This document shows, in pieces, positions 25,254 through 33,265 of a stretch of 46,891 nt of DNA (its first letter is position 1; every line of letters begins with the position of its first letter). The DNA is from Vulcanimicrobiota bacterium (GTDB taxonomy: Bacteria; Vulcanimicrobiota; JAJTBE01). The notes under the pieces were generated by a model, which saw only the letters and a program-made list of their open reading frames with translations, had not been told where the DNA came from and did not search any database. The stretch covers positions 1 through 46,891 of the forward strand of contig JAIORV010000111.1 in the NCBI GenBank assembly GCA_021107945.1, written 5' to 3'. The translations under genes and the position numbers were made by a program.

Positions 25254-27524
25254 ATGAGTAATATAAAACCTGAAAAAGAATTTGGACTTTATGCGCAGGT
25301 TCTTGTTGATGTACATTCGAGGAAGCTTGACAAGCCATTCACTTATGGCCTGGATGAGAATCAAGCTCATAAAATATATGTGGGCGCAGTTGTCACGGTT
25401 CCATTGAAAAAGCGAAGTGTAAGGGGTTACGTTGTCGATCTTAACGAATTCCCGCCTCCTTTGCCGAAGGGTGTCGTAATAAAACCGGTGGAAAGTGTGG
25501 CGGAGGCCGATTCGTTATGGGACAGGGAGATGATTGATCTTGCCCGCTGGATGGAGCATTATTACGGGTGCACATTCCTGGATGCCCTCAAAGTGATGAT
25601 CCCGGCTCCCGTTCGCGCCAAAAAGGGCGGGGGTATTCCCCCGGAGCCCCGTGTGAAGATGGTCGTGTTCAAAAACGCTCCCGATGAATGGGAGAAATTC
25701 GAGAGACGTGCGCCGGGTCAGACAATCGCATTAAAGTATCTGATGGAAAGAGAAAAACCTGTTAAACTTTCATCTGCGGTAAAAGAGTCCGAAATATCTC
25801 ATTCAGTATTTCGCGCTCTTGAGAAAAAGGGACTTGTGGAAATTTTCGAGGGTTCCCCGTCCTTCCGATACTTTCATGAATTTCCTGCGGGGACAATGGG
25901 AGCTTTCAAACTAAGCGAGGATCAGAAGAAAGTATATGACATCCTGATTGAAAAATATAAGTCTCCCGATGTGGAGGTCGTCCTTCTTCATGGAATAACG
26001 GGAAGCGGCAAGACTGAGGTTTATCTTCATTTAATCCAAAAAGCCCTTGAGGATGGAAAAGAGGCGCTTGTGCTCGTTCCGGAAATTTCCCTTACGCCAC
26101 AGGCAATAGAGAGATTTTGCGGCAGATTTGGTGAAGAAATCGCCATTCTCCACTCCAGACTTACCGGTGTCCAGAGGAGGCAGATGTGGTGGAAGATAAG
26201 GCATAAAGAGGTTCGGGTTGTCCTGGGGGCGAGGTCGGCGGTATTCGCTCCCCTGGAAAATATAGGAATCATAGTTGTCGATGAAGAGCATGACAGCAGT
26301 TACAAGCAGGAGCGGGAGCCGAGATATAATGCAAGGCAGGTGGCGATAAAACGAGCGATGCATCATAAAGCCCTGGTCATACTGGGAAGTGCCACTCCCT
26401 CAATGGAATCGTATTATTTTGCAATGGAAAATAAATATACATTTCTGGATTTACCCCGGAGAATCGGCGGGAGTGTTCTGCCGGAAATTGAGACTGTGAA
26501 CCTGAAAAATGATTTCAAGGAAAAAAGGGGGAGAATAATCGGTGATACGCTGATGGGGGAGATGCTCGAAGTTCTCTCCAGGGGAGAGCAGTTGATGCTT
26601 TTTATAAACCGACGGGGATTCTCGGCGTTTCTCCTATGTCACGAATGTGGAAATGTCGTCCGTTGTCCATACTGTGATATATCTCTGACATATCATAAGG
26701 ATGGACATACTATGAAATGCCATTATTGTGATTATCACAGACCCGCCCCGTCGATATGTCCTTTCTGCAGAGGACACATGCTCTCCACTCCGGCGCCGGG
26801 AATACAGAAAGTGGAGGAGGAGTTGAGGGAATATTTTCCGGGAATATCATATATCCGCATGGACAGGGACACAACAAAGGGGAAGGACTCACATCATCAG
26901 ATCCTGAGCAGTTTTGCAGGAAGAAAGGCGCAGATCCTCATAGGAACACAGATGATTGCCAAGGGGCATGATTTCCCCGGCGTTACGCTTGTGGGGGTTG
27001 TCCTTGCCGATGTGTCCCTCTATCTCCCAGATTTCAGATCCCTTGAGAGAACATATCAGGTTCTCACGCAGGTTGCAGGAAGAGCGGGAAGAAGGGAAGC
27101 GAAAGGAAAGGTTATAATTCAGACATACAATCCTGAAACACCCGTCATCCTGGCTGTCGCAAGGCAGGATTACAAAGAATTTTATGATTGGGAGTCCGCA
27201 AATCGCTGTGCTCTGAATTACCCCCCGTTTTCACATATTATCAATCTTCTTTTTACCGGGAAAAATGAATCGAAACTAAGGGAATATGCCATAATATTTT
27301 CCGACCTGTTACGCAATAAGAAATTTAAAGACCTGTTCATAGCTGTCCTGGGACCCGCGCCCTGTCCCCTCTCAAGGATTAAGTCAAAATACAGGTGGCA
27401 TGTTACCCTGAAAGGTAAAAGAGTTGTGAAAATGGTAGCGGTTATCAAGGCAATTATCGCTAAATTTCCAATTCCCCCGGATATGAGCTTTTCTGTGGAT
27501 GTGGATCCGACAAGCTTGATGTGA
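25254..27524 (+). CDS. priA: Primosomal replication restart helicase PriA
   Basis: 3'-to-5' superfamily 2 helicase that reloads the replisome at stalled forks. Visible features: 3'BD near the N-terminus (DVHSRKLDKPFTYGLDE), Walker A GITGSGKTEVY, VVDEEHDSSYKQE, GSATPSMES, the zinc-binding region with four CxxC pairs (CHECGNVVRCPYC and CHYCDYHRPAPSICPFC), and the late motifs GTQMIAKGHDFPGVTLVG and QVAGRAGRR. The length from ATG at 25254 is 756 residues, near normal. Starting at the upstream ATG at 25119 would add 45 residues encoded mostly by dispersed repeats, so it is rejected. The chosen start has no strong ribosome site. Confidence 0.95.
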   Translation: MSNIKPEKEFGLYAQVLVDVHSRKLDKPFTYGLDENQAHKIYVGAVVTVPLKKRSVRGYVVDLNEFPPPLPKGVVIKPVESVAEADSLWDREMIDLARWMEHYYGCTFLDALKVMIPAPVRAKKGGGIPPEPRVKMVVFKNAPDEWEKFERRAPGQTIALKYLMEREKPVKLSSAVKESEISHSVFRALEKKGLVEIFEGSPSFRYFHEFPAGTMGAFKLSEDQKKVYDILIEKYKSPDVEVVLLHGITGSGKTEVYLHLIQKALEDGKEALVLVPEISLTPQAIERFCGRFGEEIAILHSRLTGVQRRQMWWKIRHKEVRVVLGARSAVFAPLENIGIIVVDEEHDSSYKQEREPRYNARQVAIKRAMHHKALVILGSATPSMESYYFAMENKYTFLDLPRRIGGSVLPEIETVNLKNDFKEKRGRIIGDTLMGEMLEVLSRGEQLMLFINRRGFSAFLLCHECGNVVRCPYCDISLTYHKDGHTMKCHYCDYHRPAPSICPFCRGHMLSTPAPGIQKVEEELREYFPGISYIRMDRDTTKGKDSHHQILSSFAGRKAQILIGTQMIAKGHDFPGVTLVGVVLADVSLYLPDFRSLERTYQVLTQVAGRAGRREAKGKVIIQTYNPETPVILAVARQDYKEFYDWESANRCALNYPPFSHIINLLFTGKNESKLREYAIIFSDLLRNKKFKDLFIAVLGPAPCPLSRIKSKYRWHVTLKGKRVVKMVAVIKAIIAKFPIPPDMSFSVDVDPTSLM

Positions 27525-27683
27525 GGTTACTATTCAGACCACTTCTGAACTGAACTTGTTTCAATGTTCTTGGCGGTGAATAGTAAATCTATTTTACATT
27601 CCGGCGACACCCCTTGAATCGGAGGAAAATTGATGTCATAGTTTAATTGGTTAATGTCTTAACAATTTTTTAATCGGATAATC

Positions 27684-28256
27684 ATGCCGTCAACAATAAC
27701 AAAAAACAACGAGGACACGCATAAGCTCTATTCCCATACCCTTTTCTTTGTCGAAATGGGGATGGCGCTTGCTATTTCGGGAATGTTTATTCTCCTCCTG
27801 GGCGCGCTCAGGCTGCCTGCATCCATCCCCATATTTTACCTCTCATACAAGAGGAATCCCCGGGTGGCAATGTTTACGGGTATTATCCTCGGGCTAATCA
27901 TCCTGATTGTAAAGCCCATAATTCACCCGGTAAATATAATCGAAAGTCCGTTGGAGTATTTTTGTATTGCCCTGGCTGGATTTTTTCCAATGGGAGTAAA
28001 AAAATTCTCAAACAAGTTTTGCCAGTGGATTTACAGTTGCAGGGGCATTATTATTGTGGCCACATTGAGGTTCATTGTCACATTTACAGGTTCATTCATT
28101 ATATATTCAACGTATTTGCCCAATAACAGCGTCACATTCAGATTGGTAATCGCATTCCTGGATGAGGGACCCATATTTATCCCATACCTGATTTTCTCGA
28201 TGGTTCTGATTCCGTTTCTCGTGAGATATAAGTTTGATGTGAAGGAGTTGAAGTGA
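27684..28256 (+). CDS. ThiT-like ECF transporter substrate-binding (S) component
   Basis: A 190-residue membrane protein with about five or six helices. The sequence GMALAISGMFILLLGALRLPAS and especially KPIIHPVNIIESPLEYFCIALAG parallel the family of thiamine-binding S components, in which a HPVQ-like motif and the following aromatic line the ligand site. S components need an energizing module (T and A subunits), none of which is in the window. The upstream region shows no recognisable TPP riboswitch. The family assignment is from pattern memory only; another vitamin-specific S component is possible. Confidence 0.6.
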   Translation: MPSTITKNNEDTHKLYSHTLFFVEMGMALAISGMFILLLGALRLPASIPIFYLSYKRNPRVAMFTGIILGLIILIVKPIIHPVNIIESPLEYFCIALAGFFPMGVKKFSNKFCQWIYSCRGIIIVATLRFIVTFTGSFIIYSTYLPNNSVTFRLVIAFLDEGPIFIPYLIFSMVLIPFLVRYKFDVKELK

Positions 28257-28561
28257 TTGTGTAATGGAAACCTGAAGGTTTCCACTACCGATGATATGGT
28301 AGCGGAGATTATCCGCTTTGACCGGTAGCGGAGGTTTTCAAACCTCCATAAGAATAACCCCGGTTTCAACCGGTAGCGGAGGTTTTCAAACCTCCATAAG
28401 AATAACCCCCGGTTTTAACCGGGGGAACGAAAGGAACGCCCCCCTTTACCCCTAGCCGCTTCAGCGGCTTCCCGATAAAAATATGAATAATATCGCCTGC
28501 AAAATTATGAATCATCAAATCAAACCCAACAACAGGCGATTCAGGTAAAAGCAACAAGACA
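28257..28561. repeat. Cluster of hairpins including a 48-bp tandem repeat
   Basis: Hairpins in order: GGAAACCTGAAGGTTTCC (28266-28283), GGAGGTTTTCAAACCTCC (28330-28347 and again 28378-28395), CCGGTTTCAACCGG (28360-28373), CCCCCGGTTTTAACCGGGGG (28406-28425) and AGCCGCTTCAGCGGCT (28454-28469). The unit from CCGGTAGCGG to the next CCGGTAGCGG repeats once with a period of 48 bases (28322 and 28370). Nearly all hairpins share TGAA/TTCA or TTTA at the centre. No gene is seen. Confidence 0.85.
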
Positions 28562-29770
28562 ATGCATAAATTTATCAAATACAACAAAAAAAATAGCACA
28601 TACCTTCCATTAGTACTTCTACTTCTGTTTATTCTTTTAATTTGCGGATGTGATGGGAAAAGGAATGTCCATTCCCCAAAAATAGACTCTCCCTGGGCGC
28701 GCTTCAGGAAGAACGAGAGGAACGCAGGACTTACATCCTATAATATCCCGGAAAACGGGAAGGTTGCATGGAAATTCAGGACATATCACAATGTTCAATC
28801 CTCACCGGCAATCGGTAAGGACGGTGTCATATACGTGGGATCCGGGGATAATCGGTTTTACGCGATTAATCCCGACGGTACGCTGAAATGGAAATTCAGG
28901 GCGGATGCAAGGATCATGTCATCCCCGGCGATATCAGCCGACGGCGCTATATATGTGGGAGGAGACGACGGATATATATATGCTCTTGGAACCGACGGAG
29001 TGTTGAAGTGGAAAAAGAAATTCGGGATTGAGATATATTCGTCACCCAATATCGGTAAAGATGGAACCGTATATTTTGCAACCATCGACGGGATTCTGTG
29101 GGCAGTGGATAAACAGGGAAAGGAAAAATGGAAATTCAAAACAGGCAATGCCATATACTCCTCTCCCGCTATAGACGAAAAAAGAAAGACCGTCTATATA
29201 GCATCAAAAGATAAGCATATATATGCCCTGAATCAGTATGGGAAATTAAAATGGAAATTTAAAACCGGCAACGAGATATTCTCATCAGTCACAATTGATG
29301 AAACCGGGAACATTTATTCAGGCTCCGACGACAAACATCTCTATTGCCTCGACGGCGACGGAAACCTGAAATGGAAGTTCAAAACAGGCGGACTTATAGG
29401 CAGCTCCCCGGCAATCGGAAAAGACGGGACAGTCTGTTTTGGATCTGATGACACATATGTCTATGCGCTCTCTCCTGCCGGGAAATTGAAATGGAAATTC
29501 AAAACCGGCGATGAGATATACTCATCCCCGGTGATCGACTTATCGGAAAAAGTTGTAATCGGCGGTCAGGACGGCTTTATATATTGCCTCAAAAAAGGCA
29601 GGCTGATATGGAAAATAAAGACCGGGGACAAAATTTTCTCCTCCCCGGCGGTAGGACCCGACGGAACCGTATATATAGGATCGGAGGATTATTACATATA
29701 CGCGATAAGGGAGGCCGGAGGCCGGGATAAGGGAAACAGGAAGATTACCTCTAAGGAAATGAGGAAATAA
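28562..29770 (+). CDS. Eight-repeat PQQ-like beta-propeller lipoprotein
   Basis: The signal peptide ends in a lipobox (LLICGC, Cys30), so the protein is probably a lipoprotein. The rest consists of eight repeats of about 40 residues, each close to LKWKFKTG-x-x-I-SSPAI-x-KDG-x-YIGS-D-x-x-YAL-x-x-DG. This is the PQQ-like/pyrrolo-quinoline beta-propeller fold (one blade per repeat gives eight blades); the repeats are very uniform, suggesting recent duplication or strong selection. Similar proteins bind partners rather than PQQ. The C-terminus (about 389-402) comes from a dispersed repeat that supplies the stop codon. Confidence 0.86.
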   Translation: MHKFIKYNKKNSTYLPLVLLLLFILLICGCDGKRNVHSPKIDSPWARFRKNERNAGLTSYNIPENGKVAWKFRTYHNVQSSPAIGKDGVIYVGSGDNRFYAINPDGTLKWKFRADARIMSSPAISADGAIYVGGDDGYIYALGTDGVLKWKKKFGIEIYSSPNIGKDGTVYFATIDGILWAVDKQGKEKWKFKTGNAIYSSPAIDEKRKTVYIASKDKHIYALNQYGKLKWKFKTGNEIFSSVTIDETGNIYSGSDDKHLYCLDGDGNLKWKFKTGGLIGSSPAIGKDGTVCFGSDDTYVYALSPAGKLKWKFKTGDEIYSSPVIDLSEKVVIGGQDGFIYCLKKGRLIWKIKTGDKIFSSPAVGPDGTVYIGSEDYYIYAIREAGGRDKGNRKITSKEMRK

Positions 29771-29972
29771 GGAAAAGGGATTATTGAGAATGGAGAATAA
29801 AGATCGGATGACAGACAACGGATAACGGAGCTCGGATCTCGTTTCCCGCTTCTCACTTCCAGTATGAGGGACGTCCCAGTCCCGATAAACAGATGGCGGA
29901 TGGGATTTTTCGCCACAAAGACACGGAGGGCACGGAGTTTTAAATGAATTGATTTTTTGAGATCCCGGCGAA
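29771..29972. repeat. Repeat-rich gap between convergent genes
   Basis: It contains GATAACGGA-type mosaic sequence, a variant of the GGGACG repeat (29868-29886, GGGACGTCCCAGTCCCGAT), and an opposite-orientation CACAAAGACACGGAGG motif (29915-29938). No gene or clear terminator is seen. Confidence 0.6.
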
Positions 29973-31202
29973 TCAGGGCTTGTTTAGAATTTCCACAGAT
30001 CCAAAATTGGAATCAAGGCATATGTTTTTAAAACTGCTGGTTGTGTTTATAAATTTCATGAAAGATTCGGCGGTTTTCAGCGCAGATTCAAATATTTCGG
30101 GATCAATATCCACGTTATCTTCCACATAGCGGACAAAGAGATCCAGGTATTCATCGGAATCGCGATCGGTCTTTGCTCTAATGATCGAATACATCTCCTT
30201 GATCACCTTTTCATTTCCCTCATACACAATTATGGAGATTACATCCTTCTTGTTATCTTTCCTTCCCTCACATTGGAGCAGGGCGCTGGTGGGCTTGTTC
30301 TCACCGGAATATAGCAGGTGCAAAACATTGTTGTAAAGCTCCTCGAAATGTCCAAGCAATTGATTCAGGGGCTCTTCTATTATCAGGACCCGAAATTTCA
30401 CGGATAGCCTTAACTTTTCCACATCAATCCCCAGTTTGACTTTCCAGTCTTCCAAATCAAAATTTATGTCGGGTTTTTGTTCGAGTTGGGGGGGTATGGC
30501 GTTCGATTTTCTGGCGCTCTTTGTGAATGTTGCAGACAGATCTTTCCCTTCAACCAGAATATTTATCTGGCCACCGGGCAAATTGTTGTTTGGTGAATTT
30601 TTGGGTGTATAGACCTTAGGCTTGTGGAAACCAAGGTCTTCTATGGGGAAGATCTTGTCTATAAATGGATTGTTTCTTGCTTCCCTTACTTTCGACTGGG
30701 TCCAATCTTTTACGCCCCCCCAATTTCTTTTCGCCCGGGGAACGACCAGACCCGTAAGCCCGTTCCAGGCGCCCACGATCAAATCCATTGCCTGGTGTAC
30801 TGGCATCGTTGCAACTGAATAGATCTCTACGAGGGTCCTCTCGCCCATAGCCGTATATTTTTTCAATTGCTCCTGGCAATCTTTTAAATAATCCCGAACA
30901 CTCTTTTCTTCCTTGTGGGCATGCAAGGTAACGATACCGCAGTTGTCACACATTACCTTCGGAAGTTTGGCGTGTATGAAGGTGGGGTGTTCAAACATGT
31001 CCAGGTGACGCCAGTCCTCATTTTCGTCGGTGTTATAGGCTTTACAGTTTTCAAGGCCGCAAGTCGGGCAGGAGATCATTCCTCCCAAGTGATATTGAAG
31101 AAAAACATCCAGCCTTCTCTCTTTTTCGTTAAATACAAAACTTTGTATTTCCCAGGGTTTTTTTATGCCCAATGCTGATGTTAAGAATTTCTTGTTCTTC
31201 AT
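29973..31202 (-). CDS. ISL3-type zinc-finger protein lacking a recognisable transposase core
   Basis: The N-terminal 100 residues look like the zinc-finger region of ISL3-family transposases: Cys45-x-x-Cys48 (ISCPTCGLENCK), WRHLDMF, then Cys85-x-x-Cys88 (VMCDNCGIV). The remaining 300 residues do not show the DDE catalytic domain of ISL3; instead they have a helical stretch, a linker rich in Pro/Asn (about 190-215), beta-rich parts, and helical acidic repeats (YLDLFVRYVEDNVDIDPEIFESALKTAE). No flanking inverted repeats or target duplication is evident. Start is ATG at 31202 or GTG at 31211, neither with a good ribosome site. It follows two genes of the hydrolase cluster on the same strand. A domesticated DNA-binding domain is inference. 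Confidence 0.7.
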   Translation of the reverse strand: MKNKKFLTSALGIKKPWEIQSFVFNEKERRLDVFLQYHLGGMISCPTCGLENCKAYNTDENEDWRHLDMFEHPTFIHAKLPKVMCDNCGIVTLHAHKEEKSVRDYLKDCQEQLKKYTAMGERTLVEIYSVATMPVHQAMDLIVGAWNGLTGLVVPRAKRNWGGVKDWTQSKVREARNNPFIDKIFPIEDLGFHKPKVYTPKNSPNNNLPGGQINILVEGKDLSATFTKSARKSNAIPPQLEQKPDINFDLEDWKVKLGIDVEKLRLSVKFRVLIIEEPLNQLLGHFEELYNNVLHLLYSGENKPTSALLQCEGRKDNKKDVISIIVYEGNEKVIKEMYSIIRAKTDRDSDEYLDLFVRYVEDNVDIDPEIFESALKTAESFMKFINTTSSFKNICLDSNFGSVEILNKP

Positions 31203-31300
31203 CACGATCACAATATTGGCTACTTATTAATAAACCCCTGTAACGCTCCCAAAAACCAGCGGTGGATCGAACCTTTTTGGGACGCCCCCCATGTATGAGG

Positions 31301-31735
31301 CTACTCCTTCAGTCCCGCAGCCTGGATGTTTTCGTCAAGTAAATTGCGTACATATTCGGTGATGCTAATGGAAGTTAGCAGAGAGTCCACGCAGTCCGCC
31401 ATCTTCTCATCCGTGGGATCCTCAATATAATCACCAATAAGACCCATTGTAACCCGGACAATATCCAGGGATCCTATACTCAAATCCTTTACCTCTCCTG
31501 CTTCGTCGGCGACCTTCATACTTTCCAGGTCTTTTCTGGATTCTTCAAGCTGTTTTGAAAGCTCCCTGTGATATTTGACCAGAACCTCCATTTCCATCTC
31601 ACCGGTATGTACCGCTTTTAAAGCTCCCAAGAGGGAATCGAAAGCAGGGTTGTCAGGATCCACCGGCGCGCTGACCAATGGCGTATCGCCATATCTTTCC
31701 TTGAGTTTTTCTTCTATTGTCATTTCTTCTGGCAT
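31301..31735 (-). CDS. Small helical cytoplasmic protein, unknown
   Basis: A 144-residue, acidic, mostly helical protein without signal peptide or cysteine motifs. A central helix (about 47-77, HTGEMEMEVLVKYHRELSKQ onwards) could form a coiled coil. GGGGAG lies before the ATG. It is between the hydrolase-like gene upstream and the zinc-finger gene downstream on the same strand, 152 and 98 bases away respectively. An adaptor, chaperone or immunity role for the adjacent hydrolase is possible by position only; no family recognised. Confidence 0.68.
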   Translation of the reverse strand: MPEEMTIEEKLKERYGDTPLVSAPVDPDNPAFDSLLGALKAVHTGEMEMEVLVKYHRELSKQLEESRKDLESMKVADEAGEVKDLSIGSLDIVRVTMGLIGDYIEDPTDEKMADCVDSLLTSISITEYVRNLLDENIQAAGLKE

Positions 31736-31887
31736 GAAAACTCCCCTTTTATGAAAAAATTAAGAGAAAGGAAAATGTAAAAATCATAATCCTTCTGATA
31801 CATTCAATTATATTCAATCCAACCAATCCCGGAGGTCAGGTTGGCGAAGGTTTTGATCTTGCAAAATTGAAGAACCAAAATTCTTCG

Positions 31888-32907
31888 CTACTTCTTTTCC
31901 TGGAGTTGGTAAACGACTCCCCCGGATTTGCCTCGCTCGGATATAACCTGGTTTGTTGCCCCTCCATTGGATCCGATAGTTTTCATTCCCCCGGGTCCGT
32001 TTTCCGACACCAGTTCCGTATGCCCCCTGCTGCCGCTCATCCAGACATCTCCGGGCCTGGCCTGGTTTGCCGGAACCAGAACATATCCCTGGCTTTTCAA
32101 CTGGCCTTCGAGAATTTTGACACTTGCGGAATGTGTACCTTTGAATCTCCCCGTGGCTTCAAGGCAGGCTCCCACAAAATCAGCGCAGTTATTGCCTGTG
32201 CCGCCCGCGGCTTTGAAAGTGGGCAGTTTTCCCTTGCAGGCGATGGATGCCTGTCCCCGGTATTTTCTGGCAAGGTCTACGGCATCTTGACCGGAGCCAT
32301 CGGGTTTAATAGTGCTTACCGGTGCGTTGCCTGCTGCGGCCGGTGCTGTCGAAGCCGGGGCCGCCGCGCCGCCACCGGGAGCCGCTCCACCTCCACCGCC
32401 ATAAGCGGGAGCCGCGCCACCTCCGCCACCGGCAGGAGCCACTCCTCCACCGCCGCCAGCGGGAACAGGTCCGGGCGCAGGGGTGGAAGGTGCGGCGGGA
32501 GTCTGCATAATATTGTTTCTCTCGGCGCTCAGATCCTGTAAATCCTTCATGCTTTCCTTCGCCGTTTCGTAATCTCCGCTCTTGATGGCATCTTTCAACT
32601 TCTCCCTGACTTCATCAATTTTTTTCTCGATTTCCTTGAGCTTTTCCTGCTTTTCCTTTTCTTCGGGAGTTTTGGGTTCCTTTGTTTCTTCAGACTTCTT
32701 TTCTTCTTCAAGTTCCTTTAGCCTGTCCTTTATCTCCTCCTTCGTCTCTTGTGAGAAGGCCGTGAGATCCTTGGCTTTCTTGTCCCTGGCTTTTGTATCC
32801 TTAACTTTCTTCCCTTTTCTGCCCAGGAAGCCGGGTTTGGAAGGTTTCAGACCCCCGGAAGGAGCGGTTCGCCTTAAGGAGGATCCTCTGCTTTTTCGTA
32901 TTTTCAT
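31888..32907 (-). CDS. Coiled-coil/Gly-Ala-Pro linker protein with NlpC/P60- or CHAP-like C-terminal domain
   Basis: 339 residues in four parts: a very basic N-terminus (1-45), a Lys/Glu-rich coiled coil (about 46-135) with the motif LKDAIKSGDYETAKESMKDL, a Pro/Ala/Gly linker (about 136-195), and a C-terminal domain (about 205-339). In that domain Cys241 (NNCADFVGACLE) and His296 (RPGDVWMS then RGHTELV) fit the Cys-His catalytic pattern of amidase/endopeptidase folds such as NlpC/P60 or CHAP, which cut peptidoglycan peptides. No signal peptide. The ATG at 32907, with GGGAG eight bases before it, is preferred over TTG at 32922. It shares coiled-coil motif and linker with the divergent gene starting at 33266, so the two are related modular proteins. 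A peptidoglycan target is inferred. Confidence 0.8.
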   Translation of the reverse strand: MKIRKSRGSSLRRTAPSGGLKPSKPGFLGRKGKKVKDTKARDKKAKDLTAFSQETKEEIKDRLKELEEEKKSEETKEPKTPEEKEKQEKLKEIEKKIDEVREKLKDAIKSGDYETAKESMKDLQDLSAERNNIMQTPAAPSTPAPGPVPAGGGGGVAPAGGGGGAAPAYGGGGGAAPGGGAAAPASTAPAAAGNAPVSTIKPDGSGQDAVDLARKYRGQASIACKGKLPTFKAAGGTGNNCADFVGACLEATGRFKGTHSASVKILEGQLKSQGYVLVPANQARPGDVWMSGSRGHTELVSENGPGGMKTIGSNGGATNQVISERGKSGGVVYQLQEKK

Positions 32908-32980
32908 TTTATCAACTCCCAAAATTATATTTGCTTACAAGATGTAAATTCATGGAGACACAAAAACCCCACCACCTTAT

Positions 32981-33009
32981 ATTATGAAGATTATGCGAGG
33001 TCAAGTCAA
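32981..33009 (-). promoter_or_regulatory. Sigma-70-like promoter for the minus-strand hydrolase gene
   Basis: On the minus strand a -35 box TTGACT (complement of 33004-33009) is followed after 17 bases by a -10 box CATAAT (complement of 32981-32986). Transcription would begin near 32974 and leave a leader of about 65 bases before the ATG at 32907. The -35 end is nine bases from the first TGTTAAC box. Confidence 0.6.
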
Positions 33010-33017
33010 TTTCTACA

Positions 33018-33096
33018 TGTTAACTTTTGGTAAAAAATGTTAACATTTTATTAAAGTTGTTAACATCTTTGCGTCTCTTGTTAACAAAATATTAAC
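33018..33096. promoter_or_regulatory. Phased array of TGTTAAC(A) boxes between divergent promoters
   Basis: TGTTAAC occurs at 33018-33024, 33038-33044, 33058-33064 and 33079-33085, spaced 20, 20 and 21 bases, so all four lie on the same face of the helix, two turns apart. The last three extend to the perfect palindrome TGTTAACA. A near match ATTAAC follows at 33091-33096. The array sits between the two divergent -35 boxes. It is probably a cooperative binding site for a transcription factor. The rest of the 32908-33265 gap is leader sequence and the two promoters. Confidence 0.7.
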
Positions 33097-33106
33097 AAAA
33101 ATCTAT

Positions 33107-33136
33107 TTGATAACAGACAAATGCTGGTGGTATAAT
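33107..33136 (+). promoter_or_regulatory. Sigma-70-like promoter for the plus-strand hydrolase gene
   Basis: A -35 box TTGATA (33107-33112) is separated by 18 bases from a perfect -10 box TATAAT (33131-33136). Transcription would begin near 33143, leaving a leader of about 120 bases with AAAGGAG at 33248-33254 before the ATG at 33266. The array of TGTTAAC boxes lies immediately upstream of the -35. Confidence 0.68.
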
Positions 33137-33265
33137 ATATCTTGCGGGGATCAGGCAAAAAAACTTACGCTACAATAATGTTTAAAAACCAGGGGGTTGT
33201 GAGTATATTTTTTCTATACCCCATAATTCTATCTTCGGAAAAACTTCAAAGGAGTAGGTGTTATT

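Noticed and set aside
27525-27683. TPP riboswitch ahead of the ThiT-like gene
   Set aside because: The conserved CTGAGA and GGGGTGC-type core of the TPP aptamer is not present; the sequence contains only a dispersed repeat and AT-rich DNA.
29973-31202. Intact ISL3 insertion sequence
   Set aside because: Only the zinc-finger part resembles the transposase; I found no terminal inverted repeats or target duplication and no DDE core.
31867-32541. Plus-strand open frame rich in Ser/Arg/Gly opposite the amidase-like gene
   Set aside because: It is a complement of the Gly/Ala-rich linker; the minus-strand protein has a start site, promoter and catalytic motifs.
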